Source: Roseomonas sp.
Lineage (GTDB): Bacteria; Pseudomonadota; Alphaproteobacteria; Acetobacterales; Acetobacteraceae
Assembly: GCA_020249145.1 (NCBI GenBank)
Contig: JADCGF010000020.1
Coordinates: forward strand, 1 to 64,000
Reading direction: 5' to 3'
DNA: 64,000 nucleotides
Made by a program: the position numbers and the translations under genes. Below are positions 33,788-43,913 of this stretch, in pieces; the first letter of the stretch is position 1; every line of letters begins with the position of its first letter. The notes beneath the pieces were generated by a model. The model was not told where the DNA came from, searched no databases, and saw only the letters and a program-made list of their open reading frames with translations.

Positions 33788-35878
33788 TCAGCTTTGGCTC
33801 AATTCAATGATGAGATTGCGATGCCTGTCCACGGAAACCAGTGCCTCAGGTGGAATAACGCAGGTTGATTCGCGTTCTTCCACCAGCGCCGGGCCAGCAA
33901 AAGCTGCCCCCGGCGCCAGCCGATACCGGTCATAAACCGCGCAATCGCACCAGCCATGGCCTTCAAACAGCGCGCGCCTGACGCCGCGCTGCGCTTCGCC
34001 TGCCTCGGCCTGTTGCGCACCTTCCATGGCGATATCGCGCCCGGGGGCGGAAGCGGCAAGCCGCCACGTCAGCGCTTCAATCGGCAGCCCATCCAGGGCG
34101 CGGCCGAAGCGTTCGCGATAGGCAGCAAGGAAATTCTCCGCAATGGCGGCAACATCATCCTGTCCCGGCGCAAGGCTTGGCATAGGCACGGGGATTTCAA
34201 ACCCCTGGCCGACATAACGCATATCCGCCGCGGGTTTGTAGATGATATCAGCAGGATCAGCGCCGGCGCCCAGCAACAACCCGCGCGCTTCCGCGACCAT
34301 TTCGGCATAAAGCGCGGCAACTTTCGCCCAATCCAGCCTCTCCAACCGCCCGACCAGGCTGCGCACCAAATCAGTCGCGGGTGGGGCGACCAGAAAGCCA
34401 ATCGCGGAAGCAACACCGGCGCCGAGTGGCACCAGCACGCGCTTGATCTTCAGCAGCCTTGCCAAATCACACGCATGCACCGGCCCCGCGCCGCCAAAGG
34501 CAATCAGCGTAAAGCGGCGCGGATCGCGGCCCTTTTCTGCCATATGCATGCGCGTCGCCGCTGCCATGGTCTCATCCACAATGCGGCGAATGCCAAGCGC
34601 GGCGTCATCGGCACTGACGCCGAGCTTCGCTGAAAGATCACCACTCACGGCGCGCGTCACGGCGGGCAGATCAAGCGCCATTTCGCCACCCAGGAAATAG
34701 GCGGGATCAAGCCGGCCAAGCACCAGATCGGAATCGGTGACGGTGGGCTCAACCCCGCCGCGCCCGTAGCAGATGGGGCCGGGCTTGGCGCCCGCGCTGC
34801 GCGGCCCGACCTTCATCAGCCCGGAAGCGGGATCAACCCGCGCGATGGAACCTCCGCCCGCGCCGATTTCGATCATATCCACCACGGATACTTTTAACGG
34901 CAGGCCGGAACCCTTTTGGAAGCGCCGCACGCGCCCCGCTTCGAAATCGAATTTACGGTCCGGCGCGCCATTCTGGATCAGGCACATCTTGGCCGTGGTG
35001 CCGCCCATGTCATAGGAAATCACCTGATCCAGCCCGGCGCGTTGCGCGAGCCATGATGCCGCCATGGCCCCCGCCGCCGGCCCACTTTCAATCAACCGGA
35101 TCGGGTAATCCTTCGCCTCCTGCACGGAAGCAATGCCACCGCCCGAGAGCATCACATAAAGCGCCCCCGTCACGCCCATCGCGGCGAGGGATGCTTCAAG
35201 CTTCGCCAGATAGCGCTGCATACGCGGCTGCACATAGGCATTGGCGCAAGCCGTGCTGATGCGTTCAAATTCGCGGATTTCCGGCGCCACGGCGGATGAA
35301 AGTGTCATGGCCAGATCAGGATAAAGCCTGCGTATCACCTCCGCCGCGCGGCGTTCATGGCGCGGGTCGCGCCAGGCATGCAGAAAGCCAATCGCCAGGG
35401 CTTCAACCTTTTCAACCTCCACCAATTGGCGCGCGGCGGCGATTAGTACGGCTTCATCCAGGGGCAGCAGTATTTGGCCTCGAACATCCAAGCGTTCGGG
35501 CACTTCCAGGCGCAAATGGCGCGGCACCAGCGTGGGCGGTGCTTCCAGGAAAAGATCGTATAAATCATAGCGGATTTCGCGCCCGATCTCGATGGAATCG
35601 CGGAAGCCATCTGTGGTGAGCAAGCCCACCTTGCAGCCGGTGCGTTCGATGATGGTATTCGTCACCAGCGTCGTGCCATGCACAATACTGTGCAAATCGG
35701 CGGGCTTGAGGCCGGTTTCTTCCAGCAAGCGTGCAATGCCGGCGACAATCGCTTCCGATGGATCATCTGGCGTGGTCAGCCGCTTGCCGGTCGCCACCAG
35801 ATTGCGCGCTGGATCATGCAGGACGAAATCGGTGAAGGTGCCGCCGACATCAACGCCGATGCGTGCTGTGGCGCTCAT
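33788..35878 (-). CDS. hyuA: Hydantoinase/oxoprolinase subunit A (HyuA family)
   Basis: A 696-residue ATP-dependent amidohydrolase subunit. It starts with the actin-fold phosphate motif RIGVDVGGTFTDFVL (residues 6-20), continues with VVHGTTLVTNTIIERTG-like sequence near 66-80 and AFGGAGPVHACDLA near 470. In this family the A and B subunits hydrolyse N-methylhydantoin, 5-oxoproline or related cyclic amides with ATP, and acetone carboxylase subunits are relatives. The start overlaps the hyuB stop (ATGA). Cytoplasmic. Confidence 0.9.
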   Translation of the reverse strand: MSATARIGVDVGGTFTDFVLHDPARNLVATGKRLTTPDDPSEAIVAGIARLLEETGLKPADLHSIVHGTTLVTNTIIERTGCKVGLLTTDGFRDSIEIGREIRYDLYDLFLEAPPTLVPRHLRLEVPERLDVRGQILLPLDEAVLIAAARQLVEVEKVEALAIGFLHAWRDPRHERRAAEVIRRLYPDLAMTLSSAVAPEIREFERISTACANAYVQPRMQRYLAKLEASLAAMGVTGALYVMLSGGGIASVQEAKDYPIRLIESGPAAGAMAASWLAQRAGLDQVISYDMGGTTAKMCLIQNGAPDRKFDFEAGRVRRFQKGSGLPLKVSVVDMIEIGAGGGSIARVDPASGLMKVGPRSAGAKPGPICYGRGGVEPTVTDSDLVLGRLDPAYFLGGEMALDLPAVTRAVSGDLSAKLGVSADDAALGIRRIVDETMAAATRMHMAEKGRDPRRFTLIAFGGAGPVHACDLARLLKIKRVLVPLGAGVASAIGFLVAPPATDLVRSLVGRLERLDWAKVAALYAEMVAEARGLLLGAGADPADIIYKPAADMRYVGQGFEIPVPMPSLAPGQDDVAAIAENFLAAYRERFGRALDGLPIEALTWRLAASAPGRDIAMEGAQQAEAGEAQRGVRRALFEGHGWCDCAVYDRYRLAPGAAFAGPALVEERESTCVIPPEALVSVDRHRNLIIELSQS

Positions 35879-37539
35879 GGCTTGGCTCCGTAATCACGCG
35901 TGGCGCCTGCGGCGGAGACATAGCCATCGCGAATATCTGCGGCCAATGCTTCGGGATCACGCGTTGCGGGGTCTCCATAACCGCCGCCGCCAGGGTAGAG
36001 CAGTGTCACCCGCGTGCCGGGCGAAACCGTGGTGCGGGATTTCGGGTGCGGGCGCGTGCCATCATCAAAGGCAATCACCGCCGCACCGCCCGCGCCGCCA
36101 CCCAAAACGCCCTGCGCCGGATGGTCGCGCCGGTCGGACAGCAGCGAAAGCCGCACCTCATCCGGGGCGCGCACTTCGATCTCCACCTCCTGCCCCAGCC
36201 CGCCACGAAAGCGCCCGGCGCCGCCGGAATCAGCGCGCAGTCTTTTCTTCCACACCACCAAGGGTGCAACGCTTTCATAAGCCTCAATCGAGCCGGCGCC
36301 GACATTGGTGGGGAAGGCGGTGGTTGGCAGCCCGTCACGATGCGGCGAAGCGCCCATGCCGCCCGAGGCGAACAAGACTTGTGAGAAGCGATCCCCGGCA
36401 CCATCCAACCCGCTGAACAGCGCGCGCATGGTGGGCGCGCCGCCACATTCCGCAATGATCTTATCCGGCATGATGGGTGCGAGTGCCTTATAGATCGCCC
36501 CCGCCAGCAAATGCCCGGTCAATTGCCGCGCGCTGCACGCCGCCGGGAAGCGCGGGTTCAGGATGCTACCCTCAGGGGCGCTGACGGTAATGGCGCCATA
36601 GGAACCCTCATTGCGTGGTGTGAAGGGGTCAAGCGCGCATTTCACCGGATAAACCGAATAGGCATGGGTGTAATTCATCACGCAATTGATGCCGCGATCC
36701 ACCTGTTTGGAACTGCCGGCGAAATCAATATGCATCGTCTCACCCTTAATGGTGACGGCGCAGGCGATGCGCGTAATCGCCTCATCAAAGCCGTCGGCTT
36801 CCAGGGTGGAATGCCAGGTGCCATCGGGAAGGGCCGCAATGGCGCGGCGCATGGCGGCATCCGCCCGCTGATGGAGTGCAGCGCCCAGCCCTTGTAAATC
36901 AGGCAAGCCGGTATCGCCCAGAAATTCATCCACGCCGCGCGCGCAGACCTCATTTGCGATCACCTGCGCTTCCAGATCGCCCATCACTTGCCGTGGCAGG
37001 CGCACATTCGCGAGCAGAACCTCCACCAAATCCTTATTGCGTTTGCCGGCGCGAAACAGGCGGGAAGGGGGGATGCGGATGCCTTCTTCAAACAATTCCC
37101 GACAATCGGCGGACCACAGCGCGCCGCCGACATCGGGTGAATGCGAAATGGAACCGGCAAAGCCCACCAGCTTGCCCTTGTGGAAAATCGGGCTGACCGC
37201 GGTGAAATCCGGCAAATGCCCGGTGGCAAGCCATGGATCATTGGTGATGACGCAATCACCTGGCTGCCAGGTCTCCGCCGGGAAGCGTTCCAGAAATGTC
37301 TTCGTGGTTTTCGGCAGAATGCAGGAGAAGGAGGCGATGCCGCCGGTATTCTCGCTGATTGAATCCCCATTGCGGTCCATCAGCACCGTCGCGAAGTCAT
37401 TTGATTCGCGGACAATGGTGGAAAAGGCCGTACGCAACAGGCCGGTTGCGGCCTCATCAGCGATGGAAATCAGGCGGGACCAGTAGATTTCCAGGCTGAT
37501 TGGATCAAAGGTGTCGTGCCGATCATGCGTTGCCATCAT
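35875..37539 (-). CDS. hyuB: Hydantoinase/oxoprolinase subunit B (HyuB family)
   Basis: A 554-residue partner of HyuA. Conserved features are FDPISLEIYWSRLISIADEA at the N-terminus, ESNDFATVLMDRNGDSI near 48-65, ITNDPWLATGHLPDF near 98-112, and the glycine-rich C-terminal PGTRVTLLYPGGGGYGDP. ATG codons at 37539 and 37536 are both possible starts; the difference is one residue. It leads the hyuB-hyuA-Bug operon. Confidence 0.9.
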   Translation of the reverse strand: MMATHDRHDTFDPISLEIYWSRLISIADEAATGLLRTAFSTIVRESNDFATVLMDRNGDSISENTGGIASFSCILPKTTKTFLERFPAETWQPGDCVITNDPWLATGHLPDFTAVSPIFHKGKLVGFAGSISHSPDVGGALWSADCRELFEEGIRIPPSRLFRAGKRNKDLVEVLLANVRLPRQVMGDLEAQVIANEVCARGVDEFLGDTGLPDLQGLGAALHQRADAAMRRAIAALPDGTWHSTLEADGFDEAITRIACAVTIKGETMHIDFAGSSKQVDRGINCVMNYTHAYSVYPVKCALDPFTPRNEGSYGAITVSAPEGSILNPRFPAACSARQLTGHLLAGAIYKALAPIMPDKIIAECGGAPTMRALFSGLDGAGDRFSQVLFASGGMGASPHRDGLPTTAFPTNVGAGSIEAYESVAPLVVWKKRLRADSGGAGRFRGGLGQEVEIEVRAPDEVRLSLLSDRRDHPAQGVLGGGAGGAAVIAFDDGTRPHPKSRTTVSPGTRVTLLYPGGGGYGDPATRDPEALAADIRDGYVSAAGATRDYGAKP

Positions 37540-37611
37540 GCTCTATCCCAAGGCGCGCCATGCGTTGTGCAAGGCGCGCGCATCGGACGCCCGGATGGCA
37601 GGCGCGTCAAG

Positions 37612-39285
37612 TCAAGCGGGTTTGGCTTCCTCAGCGGGCGAGATGGTGATCAGCCCCAGCTTCATCAGCCAGACCATGCCCATGGCGGCGCGCGGGCGCT
37701 GATCGGGCGGCAAGGCGCCACCCAATTCACCCGCCGTCATGCTGCCTTGCGCCAAGCGTTCCAGCATCACTTGAAAGCCATTGAGGGAAGGCAGCAATGA
37801 ACCGCGAGAAACCGCGCCAGGTATGGCCGCGCGCTGGCGCAACAGGTCAAGATTTGCGCCCGGCACCAGCGTCACGCGCTGCTTCGGGTCCAGCCGATTC
37901 GTTGGATAATCGGCGAATAGCATGAAGGGATCAGGGCGCGTCGGCGCAACTTGGCGCCCAGGGACCAGTGGCGCGAATTCCGCTGCCTTGGCGCGAATGC
38001 GCGCCTGTTCATCCCATAGCGCCTGATATTGCGGAATGATGGCGGACCAATCATACATGCGCCGAGCGCGCAGCCTTGCCGCTTCCGCCATCTGCCGGCG
38101 CAAATTCGCATCTTCGGCGAGCCGATAATAGGCATCCGCCGCCGCGCCGATATCCATGGCAATGGCCTGAGAGGTTGCGCGCAAATAGGCGTTGTAGTCA
38201 TCTGCCCCCATTTGGTAGCGCATGGCAATGGGATTGCCATTGCCGCCCATCATGGTTGGGATGCGAAACCCCGTCACGCCATCTTCCACCGTATCGCGAA
38301 AGCCATCCCAATCCGTCACCACAACGGGCAAGCCCGCCGCCATGGCTTCAACCGGCGCCAGGCCGAAGGTTTCCTGGATATTGTCCACCGGCAGGGTGAA
38401 GATATCCGCCGCCGCCCAGGCTTTTGTGCGAATCTCGGCATTCTGGCCATCCAGCAGATGCACCTTCACATCCGGGCAGGCTTGCGTCGCGGCATCGGTA
38501 AAGGCGGGGCGCGAGCCATCACCTTCAATCCAGCCGGTCAACAGCAGATGGAGCTTCCGCCCCCTGCGTTCGGCTGCCTTTTGCAGGGCGAGAAACATCG
38601 GCAAAGGCGAGAATTTCGTCGCATTGGACAGGCGTGCCACCAGAATAATGGCGATATCCTCAGCCTGGATGCCCAATTCCTGGCGATAGGCAGCACCCAG
38701 GGCAGGGTCGCGGCGGAAGGCATCGCACTCCACGCCAAGCGGGATCATGGGCAGCATCGGCACTCCCGCCCGCGTCGCCCCCAAAGCGCTTTGCAGATAG
38801 GCCACATTTTCCTGCAATTGCCGCCGTACCATGCTCTGCACCGCGCGGGACGTGCAGATGATCGCATCCCAGGGCTGGACCGGCGCGGTCAGACCACGGG
38901 CCAGGGCCTCCATCACCCGGTCGGTTGAGGTTGTATGCGTCACCCCACAAAGGCTGAAGGCGCGCTGATTGCCGAGCCTGCGGCGCCAATAGGCGTAGGT
39001 ATCCAGCCCGGGGCCGGGTAGGAACAGCGTACCGGCTTCGATCACCGGCTGCGCTGCCTCAACGCTTGCGGTCTTGACCGTGATATTGGGCGCGCGGGCC
39101 CGGATTTCTGCTGGAAAGCCCTTTGCTTCCCGGTCATTCAGCATAAGCCCGACCAGGCTTTCCAGCCCGCCATGGCGCAGCAGGCCATTCAGGAAGCTAT
39201 CGCCAGCGACTCGCCGGCCAAGCATGGCGCGGCCCTCAGATACATAGCCATCAGCAGCATAGAGTAGAGCAACAGAACGGGTCAT
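37612..39285 (-). CDS. GT4-family glycosyltransferase with C-terminal extension
   Basis: A 557-residue protein. The donor-binding Rossmann half has E-x7-E (E305 and E313 in QETFGLAPVEAMAAGLPVVVTD), the fingerprint of retaining GT4 enzymes. The N-terminal half is divergent, with a SLCGVTHTTST loop near 111-121. About 120 residues beyond the usual end include a proline-rich spacer (MLFADYPTNRLDP) and a small helical region (LLPSLNGFQVMLERLAQGS to MVWLMKLGLITI), which resembles a winged-helix-like module. No polysaccharide genes surround it, so the acceptor is unknown. Confidence 0.78.
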   Translation of the reverse strand: MTRSVALLYAADGYVSEGRAMLGRRVAGDSFLNGLLRHGGLESLVGLMLNDREAKGFPAEIRARAPNITVKTASVEAAQPVIEAGTLFLPGPGLDTYAYWRRRLGNQRAFSLCGVTHTTSTDRVMEALARGLTAPVQPWDAIICTSRAVQSMVRRQLQENVAYLQSALGATRAGVPMLPMIPLGVECDAFRRDPALGAAYRQELGIQAEDIAIILVARLSNATKFSPLPMFLALQKAAERRGRKLHLLLTGWIEGDGSRPAFTDAATQACPDVKVHLLDGQNAEIRTKAWAAADIFTLPVDNIQETFGLAPVEAMAAGLPVVVTDWDGFRDTVEDGVTGFRIPTMMGGNGNPIAMRYQMGADDYNAYLRATSQAIAMDIGAAADAYYRLAEDANLRRQMAEAARLRARRMYDWSAIIPQYQALWDEQARIRAKAAEFAPLVPGRQVAPTRPDPFMLFADYPTNRLDPKQRVTLVPGANLDLLRQRAAIPGAVSRGSLLPSLNGFQVMLERLAQGSMTAGELGGALPPDQRPRAAMGMVWLMKLGLITISPAEEAKPA

Positions 39286-39388
39286 GAGCTTCGTGCCTTA
39301 AATGCTAATCCGTCACTAAATCCTCCGCCATGCCCGATCAATGGCGCCTGGATTGTGGCGGCTGACGCATCAGGGTAAGCGCCCCCCT

Positions 39389-40582
39389 ATGCAGATCGAA
39401 AAGCAACGCCAATCAGCCGGCGCCATCGCCGCCCAGGGGCCGGAGCCGCGCTATGCGGCGCTGCTGGCGCGCGGGGAAATCGCGCCCGATGCCGCCCAGG
39501 CAGCCGCCATTGGGCGCTTGCAGGCGCTCTGGCAGGCATTGCGCGGCTACGACCCGGCGCCGCTTGACCCGCCCGCCAAGCCGCAGGGTTTTTTGGGTCG
39601 GCTTCTGGGCCGCAGCGCCGCCCCCCCGCGTCCGGACCCACCCCAGGGGCTTTATCTGGTGGGGGAGGTCGGGCGCGGCAAATCCATGCTGATGGATTTG
39701 TTCTTTGACGTGGCGGAGGTGCCGCGCAAGCAAAGGCTGCATTTCCACGCCTTCATGCAGCAGGCGCATCGGCGCATCCATGGCTGGAAGCAGGTGCATG
39801 GCGATAGCGCGGACCCCATCCCGCCCTTGGCCGATTCCATCGCCGCCGATGCCGCTTTGCTCTGCTTTGACGAGTTTCAGGTGCATGACATCGCCGATGC
39901 CATGATCCTGGGTCGGCTGTTTGAGGCGCTTTTCGCCCGTGGGACCGTGATTGTTGCCACGTCAAACACCGCCCCGGATGATCTGTTCAAGGGCCAGCCC
40001 GGGCGGGACGCTTTCCTGCCTTTCATCGCGCTCATCAACCAGCATGTGGAGGTCTGGCCCCTGGTCGCGGCGCGGGATTACCGGCGGGAAAGGATCAGAA
40101 GCCTGCCCACCTGGCATGTCCCCGCCGATGGCAGGTCCGAAACCGCGCTGGATGCTGCTTTTGCGGAACTGACCGGCCAGGAAAGGGGGGCGCCCATGGA
40201 ACTGCCCCTGCTCGGCCGGGTGATTGAAGTGCCGGAAGCCGCCCGGGGCGTGGCGCGCTTCGATTTCAACGCATTATGCGGCAAGCCCCTGGGCCCAGCG
40301 GATTACTTGGCCATTGCCCAGTCCTTCCATAGCCTGGTAGTCGATGACATCCCCCGCCTGGGGCCGGAGAATTTCGACAAGGCGCGCCGCTTCATCACCT
40401 GCATCGACACGCTTTACGAACACCACTGCAAGCTGGTGGCGAGTGCGGCTTCCAGCCCCGATCAGCTTTATGAACGCGGGACCAATGCCGCGATGTTCGA
40501 ACGCACGGCCTCTCGGCTGACCGAAATGCAAAGCCAGGAATATCTGGCCCTGCCGCATCTGGGCGGGCAGAGCCCAGCCTGA
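39389..40582 (+). CDS. zapE: Cell division ATPase ZapE (AFG1-like)
   Basis: A 397-residue AFG1/ZapE-type P-loop ATPase, which in E. coli associates with the division ring and in mitochondria (Afg1/LACE1) supports respiratory-chain turnover. Walker A is GEVGRGKS (92-99), Walker B is LLCFDEFQVHDIADAMI, and VDDIPRLGPENFDKARRFITCIDTLYEH is the C-terminal signature. AGGGTAAG lies 9 bases before the ATG at 39389. It is the gene just before mdh, an arrangement seen in other alphaproteobacteria. Confidence 0.92.
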   Translation: MQIEKQRQSAGAIAAQGPEPRYAALLARGEIAPDAAQAAAIGRLQALWQALRGYDPAPLDPPAKPQGFLGRLLGRSAAPPRPDPPQGLYLVGEVGRGKSMLMDLFFDVAEVPRKQRLHFHAFMQQAHRRIHGWKQVHGDSADPIPPLADSIAADAALLCFDEFQVHDIADAMILGRLFEALFARGTVIVATSNTAPDDLFKGQPGRDAFLPFIALINQHVEVWPLVAARDYRRERIRSLPTWHVPADGRSETALDAAFAELTGQERGAPMELPLLGRVIEVPEAARGVARFDFNALCGKPLGPADYLAIAQSFHSLVVDDIPRLGPENFDKARRFITCIDTLYEHHCKLVASAASSPDQLYERGTNAAMFERTASRLTEMQSQEYLALPHLGGQSPA

Positions 40583-40585
40583 ACG

Positions 40586-40605
40586 CCGCCCGCCTTGCCG
40601 GGCGG
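40586..40605 (+). terminator. GC-rich hairpin between zapE and mdh
   Basis: CCGCCCG and CGGGCGG form a 7-bp stem with a 6-base loop directly after the zapE stop. There is no T-tract, so termination would be weak or factor-dependent. Confidence 0.35.
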
Positions 40606-40649
40606 AGGCTTCGGGGCTAGGAGTCTGGCGTTTTCCAGGCAAGGTTTAA

Positions 40650-41612
<963 letters not shown>

Positions 41613-41621
41613 TCCCTAAAG

Positions 41622-41647
41622 GGGCCGGGCAGCAAGCCCGGCCCTTT
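41622..41647 (+). terminator. Hairpin between mdh and sucC, possible partial terminator
   Basis: GGGCCGGGC, loop AGCAA, GCCCGGCCC form a perfect 9-bp stem (41622-41644) followed by only TTT. It begins 9 bases after the mdh stop. It may act as a leaky terminator that sets different levels of mdh and the suc genes, or as an mRNA-stabilising element. Confidence 0.55.
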
Positions 41648-41672
41648 CCGTATCCTTACCGGAGCTTCCTGC

Positions 41673-42866
41673 ATGAACATTCATGAGTATCAGGCGAAGG
41701 AATTGCTGCGCCGCTATGGCGTTGCCGTTCTTGAAGGCCATGTCGCCTGGAATGCCGAGGAAGCCGCCGCGGCAGCGGCCAAGCTCCCTGGCCCGGTCTA
41801 TGTGGTGAAATCACAAATCCATGCGGGTGGTCGCGGCGCGGGCCGCTTCATGGAAGACCCGAACGGCAAGGGCGGCGTGCGCGTGGTGAAATCCGCCGCC
41901 GATGTGAAGGCCGCCGCTGATGCCATGATCGGCAAGACGCTGGTGACCAAGCAGACCGGCCCTGCCGGCAAGCTGGTGTCCCGCGTTTATGTGGAAGATG
42001 GCTGCGATATCGCGCGAGAGCTTTATCTGGGCCTGCTGGTGGACCGCGCGACCTCGCGCCTGACCATCATGGCGTCCACCGAAGGTGGGATGGAAATTGA
42101 AGAAGTCGCGGAAAACCACCCCGAGAAAATCCTGAAGGTCGCGATCGACCCGGCTTCGGGGGTTTCAGGTTTTCATGCGCGCAAGCTCGCCTTCGGCCTT
42201 GGGCTGACGGGCAAGCAGGTTGCATCCTTCACCAAGTTTGTGCTGGCGCTTTACGGCGCCTTTGTTGAACTTGATTGCGCGATTGTTGAAATCAATCCGC
42301 TGGTCGTGACCGGCGCTGGTGAGATTGTCGCCCTCGACGCCAAAGTATCCTTCGATGACAGCGCCCTGTTCCGCCATAAGGATCTTGAAGCGCTGCGCGA
42401 CGATACGGAAATGGACCCAAAAGAACTCGACGCGGTCAAGAATGACCTGAATTATGTGGCTTTGGATGGTGAGATCGGCTGCATGGTTAATGGCGCGGGC
42501 CTGGCCATGGCGACGATGGATATCATCAAGCTTTATGGTTCCAGCCCGGCCAACTTCCTTGATGTGGGCGGCACGGCTACTGCGGCGCGCGTCACGGAAG
42601 CGTTTCGCATCATCACCTCCGATTCCAATGTGAAGGCCATTCTGGTCAATATCTTCGGCGGCATTGCGAAATGCGACATGATCGCGACGGGCATTGTGGA
42701 AGCGACCAAGACGCTTTCGTTGAAGGTGCCTTTGGTGGTGCGGCTTGAAGGCACCAATGTGGATTTGGGCAAGAAGATCCTGGCCGATAGCGGGCTTGCC
42801 ATTATTGCCGCCGATAATCTTGCTGATGCGGCGAAGAAAGTCGTCGCTGCTGTGAAGGGGGCCTGA
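41673..42866 (+). CDS. sucC: Succinyl-CoA synthetase beta subunit
   Basis: The 397-residue ATP-grasp subunit of succinate-CoA ligase, which makes ATP or GTP from succinyl-CoA. It begins with the conserved [16 protein letters not shown]. Other landmarks are [12 protein letters not shown] near 48-59 and [25 protein letters not shown] near 257-281, and the C-terminal [15 protein letters not shown] carries the CoA-ligase grip. It is followed by sucD after 3 bases. Confidence 0.97.
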   Translation: MNIHEYQAKELLRRYGVAVLEGHVAWNAEEAAAAAAKLPGPVYVVKSQIHAGGRGAGRFMEDPNGKGGVRVVKSAADVKAAADAMIGKTLVTKQTGPAGKLVSRVYVEDGCDIARELYLGLLVDRATSRLTIMASTEGGMEIEEVAENHPEKILKVAIDPASGVSGFHARKLAFGLGLTGKQVASFTKFVLALYGAFVELDCAIVEINPLVVTGAGEIVALDAKVSFDDSALFRHKDLEALRDDTEMDPKELDAVKNDLNYVALDGEIGCMVNGAGLAMATMDIIKLYGSSPANFLDVGGTATAARVTEAFRIITSDSNVKAILVNIFGGIAKCDMIATGIVEATKTLSLKVPLVVRLEGTNVDLGKKILADSGLAIIAADNLADAAKKVVAAVKGA

Positions 42867-42869
42867 ACC

Positions 42870-43760
42870 ATGGCTGTTCTTGTCAACGCCAATACCCGCG
42901 TGATGACCCAGGGCTTTACCGGGGCGCAGGGCACCTTCCATGCCGAACAGGGCATTGCCTATGGTTCGACTTATGTCGGCGGTGTCACGCCCGGCAAGGG
43001 CGGCACCACCCATATCGGCCTGCCGGTGTTTGATACCGTGGCTGAATGTGTCGCCAAGACCGGCGCCAATGCCTCCGTGATCTATGTGCCGCCGCCTTTC
43101 GCGGCGGATGCGATTCTGGAAGCGATTGATGCGGAAGTGCCGCTGATTATTTGCATCACGGAAGGCATTCCGGTGCTGGATATGGTCAAGGTGAAGCGCG
43201 CGCTGGATGGCTCCAAATCCCGCCTGGTTGGGCCGAATTGCCCGGGCGTGATCACGCCAGGCGCCTGCAAAATCGGCATCATGCCGGGCCACATCCATAA
43301 GCCTGGTTCGGTTGGCATCGTCTCCCGTTCCGGGACGCTCACCTATGAAGCCGTGGCGCAAACCACCGCCGCCGGGCTTGGCCAATCAAGCTGCGTTGGC
43401 ATTGGTGGTGACCCGGTGAAGGGTATGGACTTCATCGAGGTGCTGGAGATGTTCCTGGCCGACCCAGATACCAAATCCATCGTCATGATTGGCGAGATTG
43501 GCGGGCAATCCGAAATCCTGGCCGCCGAATACCTGAAGCGAGAGAATTTCGCCCCCGGCAAGCCGAATAAGCCGGTGGTGGGCTTCATCGCCGGCGCCAC
43601 GGCCCCTCCGGGTCGGCGCATGGGCCATGCCGGGGCGGTGATTTCTGGCGGGGCGGATACGGCGGAAGCGAAAATGGCCGCCATGAAAGCCGCTGGGATT
43701 CACGTTGCGGATAGTCCTTCTGCGCTAGGCTCCACCATGGTCAAGGCGCTTGGTGGCTGA
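42870..43760 (+). CDS. sucD: Succinyl-CoA synthetase alpha subunit
   Basis: The 296-residue CoA-binding subunit carrying the phosphohistidine. The N-terminus has [15 protein letters not shown] (CoA site), [20 protein letters not shown] lies at 121-140, and the phosphorylated residue is H253 in [13 protein letters not shown]. It starts 3 bases after the sucC stop, forming the usual two-gene unit. Confidence 0.97.
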   Translation: MAVLVNANTRVMTQGFTGAQGTFHAEQGIAYGSTYVGGVTPGKGGTTHIGLPVFDTVAECVAKTGANASVIYVPPPFAADAILEAIDAEVPLIICITEGIPVLDMVKVKRALDGSKSRLVGPNCPGVITPGACKIGIMPGHIHKPGSVGIVSRSGTLTYEAVAQTTAAGLGQSSCVGIGGDPVKGMDFIEVLEMFLADPDTKSIVMIGEIGGQSEILAAEYLKRENFAPGKPNKPVVGFIAGATAPPGRRMGHAGAVISGGADTAEAKMAAMKAAGIHVADSPSALGSTMVKALGG

Positions 43761-43826
43761 TTTCGCCCAAAACTAGAATTGGGGGCTGCCGCAGCGGGCG
43801 TTAAGGCCTTATGCTTGCAGCCCTCT

Positions 43827-43887
43827 GCCCCGGTGCCGGGGCGCTGCACGGCACCACAAGAACACATCCGCCAAACCCCGAACGGGG
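43827..43887 (+). promoter_or_regulatory. Two small hairpins in the sucA leader
   Basis: In the 153-base gap between sucD and sucA, GCCCC-GGTGCC-GGGGC (43827-43842) and CCCCG-AA-CGGGG (43876-43887) can each fold. The second ends 26 bases before the sucA ATG. They may mark an untranslated leader with its own control, but no known element is recognised. Confidence 0.25.
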
Positions 43888-43913
43888 CAGCCCAGGCGGA
43901 AGGGAGAAGGTTG

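Noticed and set aside
42165..43385. Long open frame (406 codons) on the reverse strand
   Set aside because: Antisense to sucC and sucD with no recognisable domain. GC-rich coding DNA commonly leaves the opposite strand open.
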